Part shown: piece after piece, positions 1 through 9,071 of the stretch
How the letters are laid out: each line of letters opens with the position of its first letter
Numbering within the stretch: the stretch's first letter is position 1
Assembly (NCBI GenBank): GCA_020627705.1
Contig: JAHDGJ010000023.1
Location: forward strand, 14,414-48,931
From: Saprospiraceae bacterium
GTDB taxonomy: Bacteria; Bacteroidota; Bacteroidia; Chitinophagales; Saprospiraceae
Reading direction: 5' to 3'
Length of the DNA stretch: 34,518 nt
The notes under the pieces: generated by a model
The model's database searches: none
What the model was told of the DNA's origin: nothing
Seen by the model: the letters and a program-made list of their open reading frames with translations, nothing else
Program-made: the position numbers and the translations under genes

Positions 1-2400
1 GTACTGTATAATTATACCAAACCGAACTTAAATCTGTACTGCCATCACATGCTGGGGCAATATCAAAGGTGGCACACGAATTAGTTTCGCCAGTTAAACC
101 TGTATTATCCAAAGTCGCTGCAGCATTACACAAATCATTGTTTGGCGGGGTTACTGCCAATAAATCAAAACTATAAGCGCCCTCTGAGCCTGTCACACTA
201 CTCACTGAAATAAAATATGTATTGCCGCCTGTCAAGCCCATAAATTCCTCATCTCCCGTAAAACACGTCGGTGATATCTCTGTGGTACAATCACTCCATA
301 AACTTATGGAAACTCCACCTGTGAGATTACTAAATTCTAAGCCATCTGCATCCGCTGGCAACATTACTGAATGCCATACTGTGGGGTCATTGGTCAAATC
401 ACACGTTCCTACATTTGCTATCTCTGGACATGCATTAACCGTGGTTCCATCAAAGTTTTGAATTTCACATTCCAATAATGTTCCTTCAATCTCCGGAGCC
501 GTACACAAATCAAAGTTTTCTGATGCTATTTCAGTAACACTGATATCAAAATCTCCTTCGTTCATTGGAGAAGATCCTACCAAAAGAGCAATTACTTCTC
601 CTTCAACTGGACAACTAATTGTCAATGAACCTGAGCCACAATCTTGACTAGTTGTATTATATAACATCGTTCCACAAGCACCGTCATAAGCAGCTAAAAC
701 AGGCGAAGTTATTGGACTCGCTCCACCACTAACTGTAAAGGTTATTTCTCTTACATTGGCTGGGACTGTATAGTTGTACCAAACTGAACTTAAATCTGCA
801 CTCCCATCACATGGAGGACTTAAATCAAAAGTCGCGCATGCATTGCTTTCTCCCAACAATCCAGTATTATCCAAAGTCGCTGCAGCATTACACATATCAT
901 TGTCTGGAGGGGTTACTGCCAATAAATCAAAACTATAGGAGCCTTCTGTGCCTGTCACACTACTCGCTGAAATAAAATATGTATTGCCGCCTGTCAAACC
1001 CATAAATTCTTCATCACCTATAAAACAAGTCGGTGAAATCTCTGTGGTACAATCACTCCATAAGGTAAGGGACACCCCTCCTGTAATATTAGTAAATTCT
1101 AATCCGTTTGCGTTGGCAGGCAGAGTAACTGAATGCCATACTGTTGGATCATTAGTTAAATCACAAGTTCCTACATTTGCAACTTCTGGACATGCATTAA
1201 TCGTCGTTCCATCAAAGTTTTGAATTTCACATTCTAACAATGTTCCCTCAACCTCCGGAGCAGTACACAAATCAAAGTTTTCAGAAGCTATTTCAGTAAC
1301 ACTGATATCAAAATCTCCTTCATTGATTGGAGAAGATCCTACCAAAAGAGCAATTACTTCTCCTTCAACTGGACAACTAATTGTCAATGAACCTGAGCCA
1401 CAATCTTGACTAGTTGTATTATATAACATCGTTCCACAAGCACCGTCATAAGCAGCTAAAACAGGCGAAGTTATTGGACTCGCTCCACCACTAACTGTAA
1501 AGGTTATTTCTCTTACATTGGCTGGGACTGTATAATTATACCAAACTGAACTTAAATCTGCACTCCCATCACATGTTGGACTGAGGTCAAACGTGGCACA
1601 TGAATTCGTTTCTCCAAGTAAGCCTGTATTATCCAAAGGAGCTGCATTCCCACATAGATCATTTCCTGGAGGTGTAACTGCCAAAACATCAAAACTATAA
1701 GCACTCTCCGCGCCTAATGTGCTTGTGACAGAAATTAAATATGTATTTCCTCCTGTAAATCCTGTAACGAGCTGGTCCGCTGAAAAACACGTTGGAGTCA
1801 GCGCTGAATTACAATTACTCCAAACAGACAAACTTACGCCGCCAGTAATATTGCTAAATTCTAACTCGTCCGCATCTGTCGGCAAAGTAACAGAGTGCCA
1901 TACTGTTGGATTAACTGTTAAATTACAAGATCCGGCCGTTATTCCTTCTGGACATGCATTTACGGTTGTCCCATCTAAATTTTGAATTTCGCATTCCAAC
2001 AAAGTACCTTCATCTTCTGGTGATGTACACTCATCAAAGTTTTCAGATGCCGTTTCTATCACACTTATATCAAATCCCCCTTGATTGGCAGGAGATGATC
2101 CTACCAGTAGCGCTATTACATCTCCTTCTGTTGGACAACTAACGGTCAACGAACCTGATCCACAATCCTCACTTCCTACAGCATAAAGCGTGGTTCCACA
2201 GGCTCCATCATATGCAGCCAATACTGGTGATGAGATGGCCGGAGACCCCGTACCTACAACGCTAAAAGTTATTTCTCTTACATCGGCTGGAACCGTATAA
2301 TTATACCAGACCGTACTTAAATCAGTCGAGCCATCACAACTCGGACTCAAATCAAAGGTAGAACACGAGTTTGTTTCTCCTGTCAATCCTAAATTATCCA
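1..2400 (-). repeat. Tandem coding repeat, 765/762/762 bp units
   Basis: Inside the left-edge gene, the codons for the LDN motif recur at 2393, 1628, 866 and 104 (plus-strand coordinate of the matching ATTATCCA), giving periods of 765, 762 and 762 bp. Units therefore cover about 1636-2400, 874-1635 and 112-873, with a fourth unit starting at 111 and cut by the edge. The unit nearest the N-terminus is the most diverged. The second and third are very similar: 564-772 matches 1326-1534 without a difference by eye, and similarity continues on both sides with scattered changes. All periods are multiples of three, so copy number can change without breaking the frame. Confidence 0.9.
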
Positions 2401-3319
2401 ATGTTTTTGCTGAGCCACAAGCATCATGGACAATGTCCAAAATAGCTGACTCGGAAACATCCATTTGATATTCTCCAGCATCTTCTAAAGGAGATGCAAC
2501 TTGAATATTTATCACATCACCTGCAGAAACGCATTCAACCACTATAATGGATTGATCACAGGTTACGTTAGGACTTCCAGCAGGATTCATCCATTGCGTC
2601 CCCGTACATCCGTCAAAAGCCGTGATCGTCTGATTTTGAATTGGATCTCCAACAGAACCAGGGTTGAAAGAAAATTCTACAGTAGCATAATTATTTGCAG
2701 CCGTGTAACTGTGCCAAACTGTGGCACTTTGCGTAAAATCGCTAGAATAACAATCACCTGCTACTTCTCCAGGTTCAACTGTCGCGCATGTGTTGAAATA
2801 AATTGATCCTCCCCCAGCACTTAGCGGTGCTGTACCAGCATTGGCACAGTCATCATTAGTCAAAGTAACAGCGCTAAATGTAGCGTTGATACTTCCTTCA
2901 TTACCATCTTCAAAGGCAATGGCTAGAATAAAATCTCCTGAAGGTAGACTTACACAATTGGCTTCTACAAATCCAGTCCCAATATCTCCAGCTCCAATTT
3001 CTGTGAATCCAGCACAAGAAATACCTGGCGAGATGGCAAAACACGCATTCCCCGACATGGTTCCTCCTGATAGTAATATGTTATACGTTCCGCCAGTAGC
3101 AGAATTAAGCAAAATATATGCGTCAACATGGCTACCCGGAATCAAACAATCTGCCGCTACAGGATCAAACGATGCATCATCTGTAGAGGTTGGTACGTTC
3201 AATACAATTCCACCAATAGGGATAGAACCAGAAGTTATAGCATCTGAACATAGATCAGATTGTCCATAAATAATAGAGCTCAGACCTATAAAAAGTCCAA
3301 ATAGTACATGTTTTTTCAT
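1..3319 (-). CDS. Large secreted repeat protein, C-terminal part outside window
   Basis: The minus-strand frame is open from an ATG at 3319 to the window edge, giving 1106 visible residues; the C-terminus is missing. It begins with MKKHVLFGLFIGLSSIIYGQ, a signal peptide with a G-Q cleavage region typical of Bacteroidota exported proteins. After about 300 residues of Cys-containing beta-rich sequence, a unit of about 254 residues repeats in tandem. Each unit pairs two motifs: one with WYNYTVP, REITF, SPVLAAYDGACGT and FDISV, and one with C-E-I-Q-N-DGTT, PTVWHSVTLP and TGGNTY-ISV. These resemble the WYxFT/YDGxC beta-sandwich modules of Bacteroidota surface proteins; no catalytic motif is seen. 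It is probably exported by T9SS and acts in adhesion or at the cell surface, but the sorting domain would lie outside the window, so this is inference. Start choice is firm because of the signal peptide. Confidence 0.85.
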   Translation of the reverse strand, partial: MKKHVLFGLFIGLSSIIYGQSDLCSDAITSGSIPIGGIVLNVPTSTDDASFDPVAADCLIPGSHVDAYILLNSATGGTYNILLSGGTMSGNACFAISPGISCAGFTEIGAGDIGTGFVEANCVSLPSGDFILAIAFEDGNEGSINATFSAVTLTNDDCANAGTAPLSAGGGSIYFNTCATVEPGEVAGDCYSSDFTQSATVWHSYTAANNYATVEFSFNPGSVGDPIQNQTITAFDGCTGTQWMNPAGSPNVTCDQSIIVVECVSAGDVINIQVASPLEDAGEYQMDVSESAILDIVHDACGSAKTLDNLGLTGETNSCSTFDLSPSCDGSTDLSTVWYNYTVPADVREITFSVVGTGSPAISSPVLAAYDGACGTTLYAVGSEDCGSGSLTVSCPTEGDVIALLVGSSPANQGGFDISVIETASENFDECTSPEDEGTLLECEIQNLDGTTVNACPEGITAGSCNLTVNPTVWHSVTLPTDADELEFSNITGGVSLSVWSNCNSALTPTCFSADQLVTGFTGGNTYLISVTSTLGAESAYSFDVLAVTPPGNDLCGNAAPLDNTGLLGETNSCATFDLSPTCDGSADLSSVWYNYTVPANVREITFTVSGGASPITSPVLAAYDGACGTMLYNTTSQDCGSGSLTISCPVEGEVIALLVGSSPINEGDFDISVTEIASENFDLCTAPEVEGTLLECEIQNFDGTTINACPEVANVGTCDLTNDPTVWHSVTLPANANGLEFTNITGGVSLTLWSDCTTEISPTCFIGDEEFMGLTGGNTYFISASSVTGTEGSYSFDLLAVTPPDNDMCNAAATLDNTGLLGESNACATFDLSPPCDGSADLSSVWYNYTVPANVREITFTVSGGASPITSPVLAAYDGACGTMLYNTTSQDCGSGSLTISCPVEGEVIALLVGSSPMNEGDFDISVTEIASENFDLCTAPEIEGTLLECEIQNFDGTTVNACPEIANVGTCDLTNDPTVWHSVMLPADADGLEFSNLTGGVSISLWSDCTTEISPTCFTGDEEFMGLTGGNTYFISVSSVTGSEGAYSFDLLAVTPPNNDLCNAAATLDNTGLTGETNSCATFDIAPACDGSTDLSSVWYNYTV

Positions 3320-3490
3320 AGCGATATGGTTGCCCAAAAATTAAAATTCAAGCTGTATTTTATTCGTAAATGAGAGCGTTCGCTTGATTTTTTGAGTGAG
3401 ATCCCTTGGAGATTCCTCAAATTGGTTGCCTAAATGTAAGCAATCGTCTTAATAATAGAAAATTTTGTACCAAGTACGATTTTAAGAAAT

Positions 3491-3525
3491 AAAAAAAGGG
3501 AATACATGTAATATTCCCTTTTTTA
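3491..3525 (-). terminator. Rho-independent terminator after the PKD protease gene
   Basis: Arms AAAAAAGGGAATA and TATTCCCTTTTTT flank a 7-nt loop, 23 bp downstream of the protease stop codon at 3548. On the minus strand the stem runs straight into seven T residues. The A/T-rich arms make it nearly symmetrical, but no plus-strand gene ends here. The rest of the 228-bp spacer 3320-3547 holds no gene that I can support; it must carry the promoter of the left-edge gene, but I could not find a full TAnnTTTG match in it. Confidence 0.8.
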
Positions 3526-3547
3526 TGTATGCGATTGGAAGTTAGTT

Positions 3548-6500
3548 TTAAAGAACAATAATCTTTCTAATTACTGACTCTGTACCATTAGTTATTCTTA
3601 AAAAGTGGGTCCCTTTGCTCTTGATTAGAATATTTTCTTCTTTCAAACCACTTTGAATCAATCCATTGGATATATTTCGTCCAAGAACATCCACTATTTC
3701 CCATCTAAGATTTTGGTCTATGCGTTGAGCAAATGCAATGGTGAAGTCACCATTATTGGGATTTGGACGTACGCTCCATTCGGAAGAAGTAAACAAATCG
3801 TCCATCGAGGAAATGTTGATCTCAACCGTCTCTGAATAAAATGTACTTCCGCACTCATTAATAGCTTCTAAATTAATAGTGTATGTGCCAGAAGTTTCAA
3901 AAGTATGCGTAGGGTTTTCTTCGCTTGATTCATTGCCATCACCAAAATCCCAAGTATAAGAAACAGCATTGGTTGATTGATTGCTTAACATTATTGTCCC
4001 ATCAACTTCGGTAATCGAAAAATCAGCTAATGGCACATCTCCTACTATAATTACATCAGTAAAAGTAAAATTTGAACTGCCATCAACATTTGATATAACC
4101 GCTTCAATAGAATAAACTCCCGAGCTATTGTATATAACACTTGGGTTTTGCTCCGTTGAAGTTTCGGGCACCCCACCTGGAAACGACCATTCCCAAGAAA
4201 TTGGGTCATTACTGGACATATCCGTTATTTGGACTTCAAATGGGGCACATCCTGAGGTCTCTGAAAAAGACGCATTAATTCCTGGAGTAGAAAAGTCTAC
4301 AACAATCTGTTCACTAATGGTAGATGTTCCACATTCGTTGGTTACCTCTAGAGTAATCGTATAAGTACCTGGTTCTACATAACTGTGAGATGGGTTTTCT
4401 GAAGTCGATATATTGCCATCGCCAAAATCCCAACGGTATGCTTCACCATTGACACTAGTGCTTGTAAAGTCTACAGAAGATCCATTTATAGCCGAATCAA
4501 AAGCTGCTGAAGGCACATCTAAGACCGTAATCAAACTTAACATTTCAGTTGAGGCGTCTCCATATTGATTACTACCAGTATAAAACACATCATAAACTCC
4601 AGGGGCTTCATATACCACTGATGGATTCTCTTCTGATGAAGTAGCAGGTGTTCCTCCTGGGAAAGACCACATGCTATTGGTTGTATTGGTTGACGTATTA
4701 AAGTACTCCACTGTAAAGGGTGCACAACCCGAAATCTCATCTTGCACCTCAAACGAAGCACTGGGGTATGCATTTATCTCAACTTGGATTGTCTTTATAT
4801 CGGATCCGCATTCGTTTGTTGCTGTTAAAGCAACTTCAAATACTCCGTTTTCTGGAAAAGTATAGCTCGCAGTATTCCCAGTTAAACTTGAGGCTCCTTC
4901 AATCGACCATTCGGCAGTCGCACCTATAGTCAAGTTTTGAAGATCAATCTGATTGCCGTTTATTATAAAGTCAAAATCAGCAATAGGAACATCTAAGACC
5001 GCAACATAATTGCTAATAGTTTGGGTATCGTTTCCTAAACTATTTGAAACCTCTAAAGTAACGTCATATGTACCTTTGCTCTCATAAACCACTGTTGGAT
5101 TTTGATCTGTAGATGTTGAAGGTGTACCGCCTGGAAAACTCCAATTCCAATTTGTAGTATTACTGCTGGATAAATCCTCATAGATCACTGTAAAAGGTGC
5201 ACATCCAGTATTACTTTGAACCCCAAAATTTGCAACGGGTACATCTAATAAAGATATTTCTTTAGATGCTGTCACTGTACCACAATCATTGGTCGCCGAG
5301 ACTACCACCGTATAACTTCCTTCTACCTCGTAGACATGCGTTGGGTCTTCTAATGAAGAGGTATTTCCATCGCCAAAATCCCAAGATATTGAATTGGCAT
5401 TACTTACTGTAGCCTCAAATTCTACTGAAAGCACGTTTGTCGTAGTAGTAAAGCCTACCGAAGGGACATCATCAACAGCTATATAATTGGAAATTGAAAA
5501 CATATCGGAACCGGCAGCATTACTCACTTCTAAGGAGACATCATACATTCCAGAAGATGCATAGCTTACTGTTGGATTCTCTTCGTTTGATGTAGCTGGT
5601 TGACCCCCAGGAAATGACCAAGTCCAACTGCTCGAATTGGTACTCGACAAATTAGAATATTGCACAGTGAGAGGCGCACAACCTTCAACAGTTTGCGCAT
5701 TAAAAAGAGCTGTCGGCAAGTCTATAACCTCTACTGTAAACGCTTCAGTAACTGTTCCACAATCATTTGTCGCTGAAAACAAGACATCATACACCCCTTC
5801 ATTTGCATAAACATGTATTGGATCTTGCGCGGCAGAAGTATTGCCGTCTCCAAACTCCCATAGAATGGAGCTGGCATTTGTAACCGTAGCATCAAAAACC
5901 ACTTCCAAAAGGTTGGTAGAATAAGTGGCAAAAATTGTAGGCTCGCTGTTTACTTCAATATAATTTGATTGTTCAAAAACATCCGTCCCTTGGCTATTAG
6001 AAACCTCTAAGATTACGTCATAGATTCCAGATGTAGAATAAACGACTGTAGGGTTTTGCTCCGTTGATGAAGAAGGGTTCCCTCCAGGGAAACTCCAAGC
6101 CCAACTGCTCGGATTACCAAGGGAATTATCCATAAAATCAACGACAAAATCAGTACAACCAGAAGCACTTCCACCAAGAGAAAAGTTGGCAGTAGGTTCT
6201 AAAATAATTTCCACTTCAAAGTTGATAACCGCTGTTCCACATTGATTGCTTGTTTCTAATTGGACAGCATAAACACCAGATGAAATATATGTATGTGTCG
6301 GGTTGGTTAAACCAGATGAATAACCATCACCAAAATCCCATATATACGTATCCCCTGCTACAGAAGTATTTACAAATTCAACGGTTGCACCATCAATTGA
6401 AAAATTAAAATCCGCAAAAGGTTCTTCTTCAGCATAAACATATCCAAATTCTGAAATCACATCGGTTCCTTCTGGATTAGAAACTTCCAAAAAGACATCA

Positions 6501-8308
6501 TAAGAACCAGGCGTATTGTAGGTTACGCTAGGATTGGGAAGATTTGAAGTGGAGGGATCTCCACCAGGAAAACTCCAAGTATATGAATCAATATTGCCGT
6601 AAGACAAATCTTGGAAATCTACCGTAAATGGCACACATGGGCCATTTACATTGGCTGTGCCAATACTTGCAATAGGAACATCAAATATTTCTATGATATT
6701 TTCAAAAATACTTGTCCCACAAATTCCTTGAACCTCTAAGGAAACAAAATACTCTCCGGGTGTTTGATATACGTGAGTAGGATTTTGCTCAATAGATCCA
6801 TTACCATCTCCAAAATCCCAAAGATATTGTGCTCCCGATTCTGCATTTGAATTGTCCGTAAACGTAGTAACCAAAGCAGATGCTGACCAAAAATAATCCG
6901 CAACTACTTGGTCCAATATTTCTATTTCCGTTGTACTCGAATAGTTGTCACTGCCAAATCCGTTTGAAGCTGTTAAAAAAGAAGAATACACACCAGGATT
7001 GGCATAAGTAACTACGGGGTTTTGTTCGGTAGAACTTGATGGGTTTCCACCAGGAAAACTCCATGACCAAGAAGTAGCTCCTGTCGAACTATCCGTAAAA
7101 CTTACTTGTGAGGGAGCGCATGGTGAAGAACTTGAAAATGAATATAAGGCAGAAGGCGCAGAACCAGAAGGCGCACAAGAACTAAGACAAGTTCGAGAAG
7201 CAACATGACTATCTATCGAAGAAATAGATTGTGCGGACCACAAGGAAGAATTATTGACTGAAGGAGACATGATAAACCCAGAACCTGAGTCATGAAAAGA
7301 CGACCAATTGTGCCCTAATTCATGCGCTTGTAATACTCTTAACTGCCAAGCTGATGTTGTAAAGTCTTGGCAGGTATTGTATCTAGATCCTGTACAAATG
7401 GTCCCAACCCAAGCTACTCCTACAGTGCTTCCGTCAAAATCTCGATCGGTCCACAAGGTGGCGACATCATGTGCCGAAGAAAACCCAGTGGGTGCCCAAG
7501 ATCTGAAGCTATTGAGTAAAGTACCAGCATCGGTACTTGACGTCCAAGGATCACAAGAACTACAATCTGAAATCCAAAATTCGTTAACTATATATACCAA
7601 CTCATCAAAAAATTCATCATCATAATTACCTTGCACATTATTCAATACAGCTGTTGCTGCATTCATAACTCCGGTAGAATTACTGCCCTTGTCCATAAAA
7701 TACGACCAATCAGTAGCTAAATTCATTTCTACTTCAAAACATCCCATAGCTGAGTGATTAGCAGAGGATTCGAGCGCAATATTTTCATCAAATGTTTTGG
7801 TATGTGTTGCACAAGTCGCTTCTTCTTCCGAAGCAATGGCATCCTTTTCATTGTAAATGACAAACTGATCATTTTCAGCAAAGGCATCAAAATCACGCAT
7901 GGGTTGAATGAAATATTTTTCTTCATCAATTTCCAAAAACCCATTTATAAAGTGATCATTAACCACAAGCCTTACATTAGAATTATTCACGCCCAAAATT
8001 CTACCTCTCAAAGCATTAGGCATATTAACCTTTTCATGATTTGTCGTGTTTGTAGAATAACTAATTTTGAATGAAGAGGAAAACAATCCACTGTTCCATA
8101 ATTCAATTTCAATAGGTTTATTGTCAACTTCTAAGACAAGTTGGATAAACTGACTTTTATCATTTGATGCTAGTTTTAGTTCTTTAGAATCCAAAGAAAC
8201 CAATTGGTAAGCATTAAAATGCTTATCTAGCTTTGCAAATTTCTCTTGGGCTGTGGCGAAACACGCCAAACAAAATATTAAGTAAAAGAGTACTGTAAAT
8301 TTTTTCAT
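3548..8308 (-). CDS. Secreted M12B-like metalloprotease with 14 PKD domains and T9SS sorting domain
   Basis: The longest frame opens at 8362, but the ATG at 8308 gives a proper signal peptide (MKKFTVLFYLIFCLACFATAQ), so 1586 residues is preferred. Residues about 25-170 look like a reprolysin-type propeptide. The catalytic domain (about 185-375) carries HELGHNWSSFHD, that is HExxHxxxxxH with zinc ligands H329, H333, H339 and catalytic E330, followed by a Met-turn at M347. HDVATLWTDRDFDG and GVAWVGTIC further support family M12B. From about residue 385 to 1500 there are 14 PKD domains: seven of a WSFPGG type alternating with seven of a WDFGDG type. The last 80 residues, with RPNPNNGDFTI, VDVLGR and a basic end, form a type A T9SS sorting domain. 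Expected fate: cleaved and anchored on the cell surface or released, degrading external protein; substrate unknown. Ends in the terminator at 3491-3525. Confidence 0.92.
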   Translation of the reverse strand: MKKFTVLFYLIFCLACFATAQEKFAKLDKHFNAYQLVSLDSKELKLASNDKSQFIQLVLEVDNKPIEIELWNSGLFSSSFKISYSTNTTNHEKVNMPNALRGRILGVNNSNVRLVVNDHFINGFLEIDEEKYFIQPMRDFDAFAENDQFVIYNEKDAIASEEEATCATHTKTFDENIALESSANHSAMGCFEVEMNLATDWSYFMDKGSNSTGVMNAATAVLNNVQGNYDDEFFDELVYIVNEFWISDCSSCDPWTSSTDAGTLLNSFRSWAPTGFSSAHDVATLWTDRDFDGSTVGVAWVGTICTGSRYNTCQDFTTSAWQLRVLQAHELGHNWSSFHDSGSGFIMSPSVNNSSLWSAQSISSIDSHVASRTCLSSCAPSGSAPSALYSFSSSSPCAPSQVSFTDSSTGATSWSWSFPGGNPSSSTEQNPVVTYANPGVYSSFLTASNGFGSDNYSSTTEIEILDQVVADYFWSASALVTTFTDNSNAESGAQYLWDFGDGNGSIEQNPTHVYQTPGEYFVSLEVQGICGTSIFENIIEIFDVPIASIGTANVNGPCVPFTVDFQDLSYGNIDSYTWSFPGGDPSTSNLPNPSVTYNTPGSYDVFLEVSNPEGTDVISEFGYVYAEEEPFADFNFSIDGATVEFVNTSVAGDTYIWDFGDGYSSGLTNPTHTYISSGVYAVQLETSNQCGTAVINFEVEIILEPTANFSLGGSASGCTDFVVDFMDNSLGNPSSWAWSFPGGNPSSSTEQNPTVVYSTSGIYDVILEVSNSQGTDVFEQSNYIEVNSEPTIFATYSTNLLEVVFDATVTNASSILWEFGDGNTSAAQDPIHVYANEGVYDVLFSATNDCGTVTEAFTVEVIDLPTALFNAQTVEGCAPLTVQYSNLSSTNSSSWTWSFPGGQPATSNEENPTVSYASSGMYDVSLEVSNAAGSDMFSISNYIAVDDVPSVGFTTTTNVLSVEFEATVSNANSISWDFGDGNTSSLEDPTHVYEVEGSYTVVVSATNDCGTVTASKEISLLDVPVANFGVQSNTGCAPFTVIYEDLSSSNTTNWNWSFPGGTPSTSTDQNPTVVYESKGTYDVTLEVSNSLGNDTQTISNYVAVLDVPIADFDFIINGNQIDLQNLTIGATAEWSIEGASSLTGNTASYTFPENGVFEVALTATNECGSDIKTIQVEINAYPSASFEVQDEISGCAPFTVEYFNTSTNTTNSMWSFPGGTPATSSEENPSVVYEAPGVYDVFYTGSNQYGDASTEMLSLITVLDVPSAAFDSAINGSSVDFTSTSVNGEAYRWDFGDGNISTSENPSHSYVEPGTYTITLEVTNECGTSTISEQIVVDFSTPGINASFSETSGCAPFEVQITDMSSNDPISWEWSFPGGVPETSTEQNPSVIYNSSGVYSIEAVISNVDGSSNFTFTDVIIVGDVPLADFSITEVDGTIMLSNQSTNAVSYTWDFGDGNESSEENPTHTFETSGTYTINLEAINECGSTFYSETVEINISSMDDLFTSSEWSVRPNPNNGDFTIAFAQRIDQNLRWEIVDVLGRNISNGLIQSGLKEENILIKSKGTHFLRITNGTESVIRKIIVL
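3850..7170 (-). repeat. Seven alternating pairs of PKD domains (protein-level repeat)
   Basis: In the protease gene, PKD domains of type A (Cys-x-PF-x-V, then W-WSFPGG-x-P-x-S-S, NP-V-Y, G-YDV, VSN) alternate strictly with type B (WDFGDG, NPTHxY, G-Y-V, TN-CG). Seven A and seven B copies are present, one pair per roughly 160-170 residues. The fifth B copy is degenerate: WDFGDG is replaced by WSIEG. Unlike the left-edge gene, the DNA of the copies has diverged, so these are old duplications kept by selection on the fold. Confidence 0.85.
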
Positions 8309-8431
8309 GATTGATTTTATGGAAGTCATTGATGAGATACTTTTAATTATTACTCTTGGCAATTGAAATCGAAAATATCAGAATTTATACACAAAACTGT
8401 AGAGGTATACCCTTAATTTGGACATTATAAA

Positions 8432-8439
8432 TACATTTG
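8432..8439 (+). promoter_or_regulatory. Candidate promoter -7 box for the small barrel gene
   Basis: TACATTTG fits the Bacteroidota -7 consensus TAnnTTTG and sits 28 bp before the ATG at 8468. No good -33 TTTG is found at the expected distance, so this rests on the -7 box and position alone. The 159-bp spacer also serves the divergent protease gene, for which I see no full match. Confidence 0.35.
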
Positions 8440-8467
8440 AATACGTTTTAAGTTCAAACTAGATAAC

Positions 8468-9067
8468 ATGCGTTTAAACAAAAGCAGAAGTACAATACTT
8501 ATTTTACTCCTTTTTTCATTTTTAGCCTCTGATCTTACCGCCCAAAAAAAGAAAAGAAGAAAAAGTCGAGAAGATCGAAACAGACCAGAACAAGTTAAAC
8601 CTTCCTTTAAGGATAACCTTGTGTACGAGATCAATTTTGGTAACCCAAGTTTTTTTGGAGCTGGTGGTTCATCAAGTTTCAACCTGGCTTTAAAACCAGC
8701 TGTGGCTTACCAATTGGCAAAGCCTGTGGCTGCGGGTGTTTTTGTAAAAGGCGATTATCTTTTTGCCCGTATAGGTACTGAAGAATTTAGTCTACTGGAT
8801 TATGGTTTTGGAACATATGCCAAATTTAGACTTTTGGATTTTTTACACCTAAGGGCGGAATACAACTATGTGAGCTATAGCTACGACAGAGTTTCTAGAG
8901 CCGTAATCCGAGAAGGATTCTTTGAGCCCTTACTGGGAGCTGGCTATAGACAAGGAAACGGTCCATGGTATTTTGGAGGTGAAGTGCTATTCCATCTCAA
9001 AGAAGACGTTAGAGAATATAGCGGCCAAGTCGTAGAACTTTGGATTCAAGCCTCATATAAGTTTTAG
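8468..9067 (+). CDS. Small predicted outer-membrane beta-barrel protein
   Basis: The 199-residue protein starts with a signal peptide ending ...SDLTAQ, followed by a highly basic stretch (KKKRRKSREDRNR) that would face the periplasm. From about residue 45 it shows alternating hydrophobic/aromatic beta strands (YEINFGNPSFFG, AVAYQLAKPVAAG, LHLRAEYNYVSYSY, GPWYFGGEVLF) and ends in aromatic ASYKF, the usual terminal Phe of an outer-membrane barrel. It is too short for a porin with many strands; eight strands would fit. No specific family is recognised. It converges with the TonB receptor gene, the two stop codons being only 4 bp apart, with no terminator between them. A role in envelope structure is possible but not shown. 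Confidence 0.75.
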   Translation: MRLNKSRSTILILLLFSFLASDLTAQKKKRRKSREDRNRPEQVKPSFKDNLVYEINFGNPSFFGAGGSSSFNLALKPAVAYQLAKPVAAGVFVKGDYLFARIGTEEFSLLDYGFGTYAKFRLLDFLHLRAEYNYVSYSYDRVSRAVIREGFFEPLLGAGYRQGNGPWYFGGEVLFHLKEDVREYSGQVVELWIQASYKF

Positions 9068-9071
9068 CATA

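Noticed and set aside
222-1985. Three similar plus-strand ORFs (222-461, 948-1223, 1719-1985) that look like a small gene family
   Set aside because: They are antisense shadows of the three repeat units of the minus-strand secreted protein; their similarity and 762-bp spacing follow from the repeats.
1-2400. Regular direct repeats as a CRISPR-like array
   Set aside because: The period is 762-765 bp, a multiple of three, and the whole stretch is one open coding frame; there are no short repeats with unique spacers.
2501-3269. Plus-strand ORFs at 2501-2806 and 2841-3269
   Set aside because: Both lie opposite the signal-peptide-bearing minus-strand gene, have low-complexity composition and no recognisable domain or promoter.
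4537-7944. Several ORFs of 60-105 codons inside the protease gene on both strands
   Set aside because: The 1586-residue frame is strongly supported by its domains throughout; these are out-of-frame readings of PKD repeats and the protease domain.
8309-8362. Upstream start at 8362 for the protease gene
   Set aside because: It would put 18 polar residues ahead of a good signal peptide that starts at the ATG at 8308.
8425-8682. Minus-strand ORF of 85 codons opposite the start of the barrel gene
   Set aside because: The plus-strand frame has a signal peptide and barrel strands; the antisense reading has no such support.
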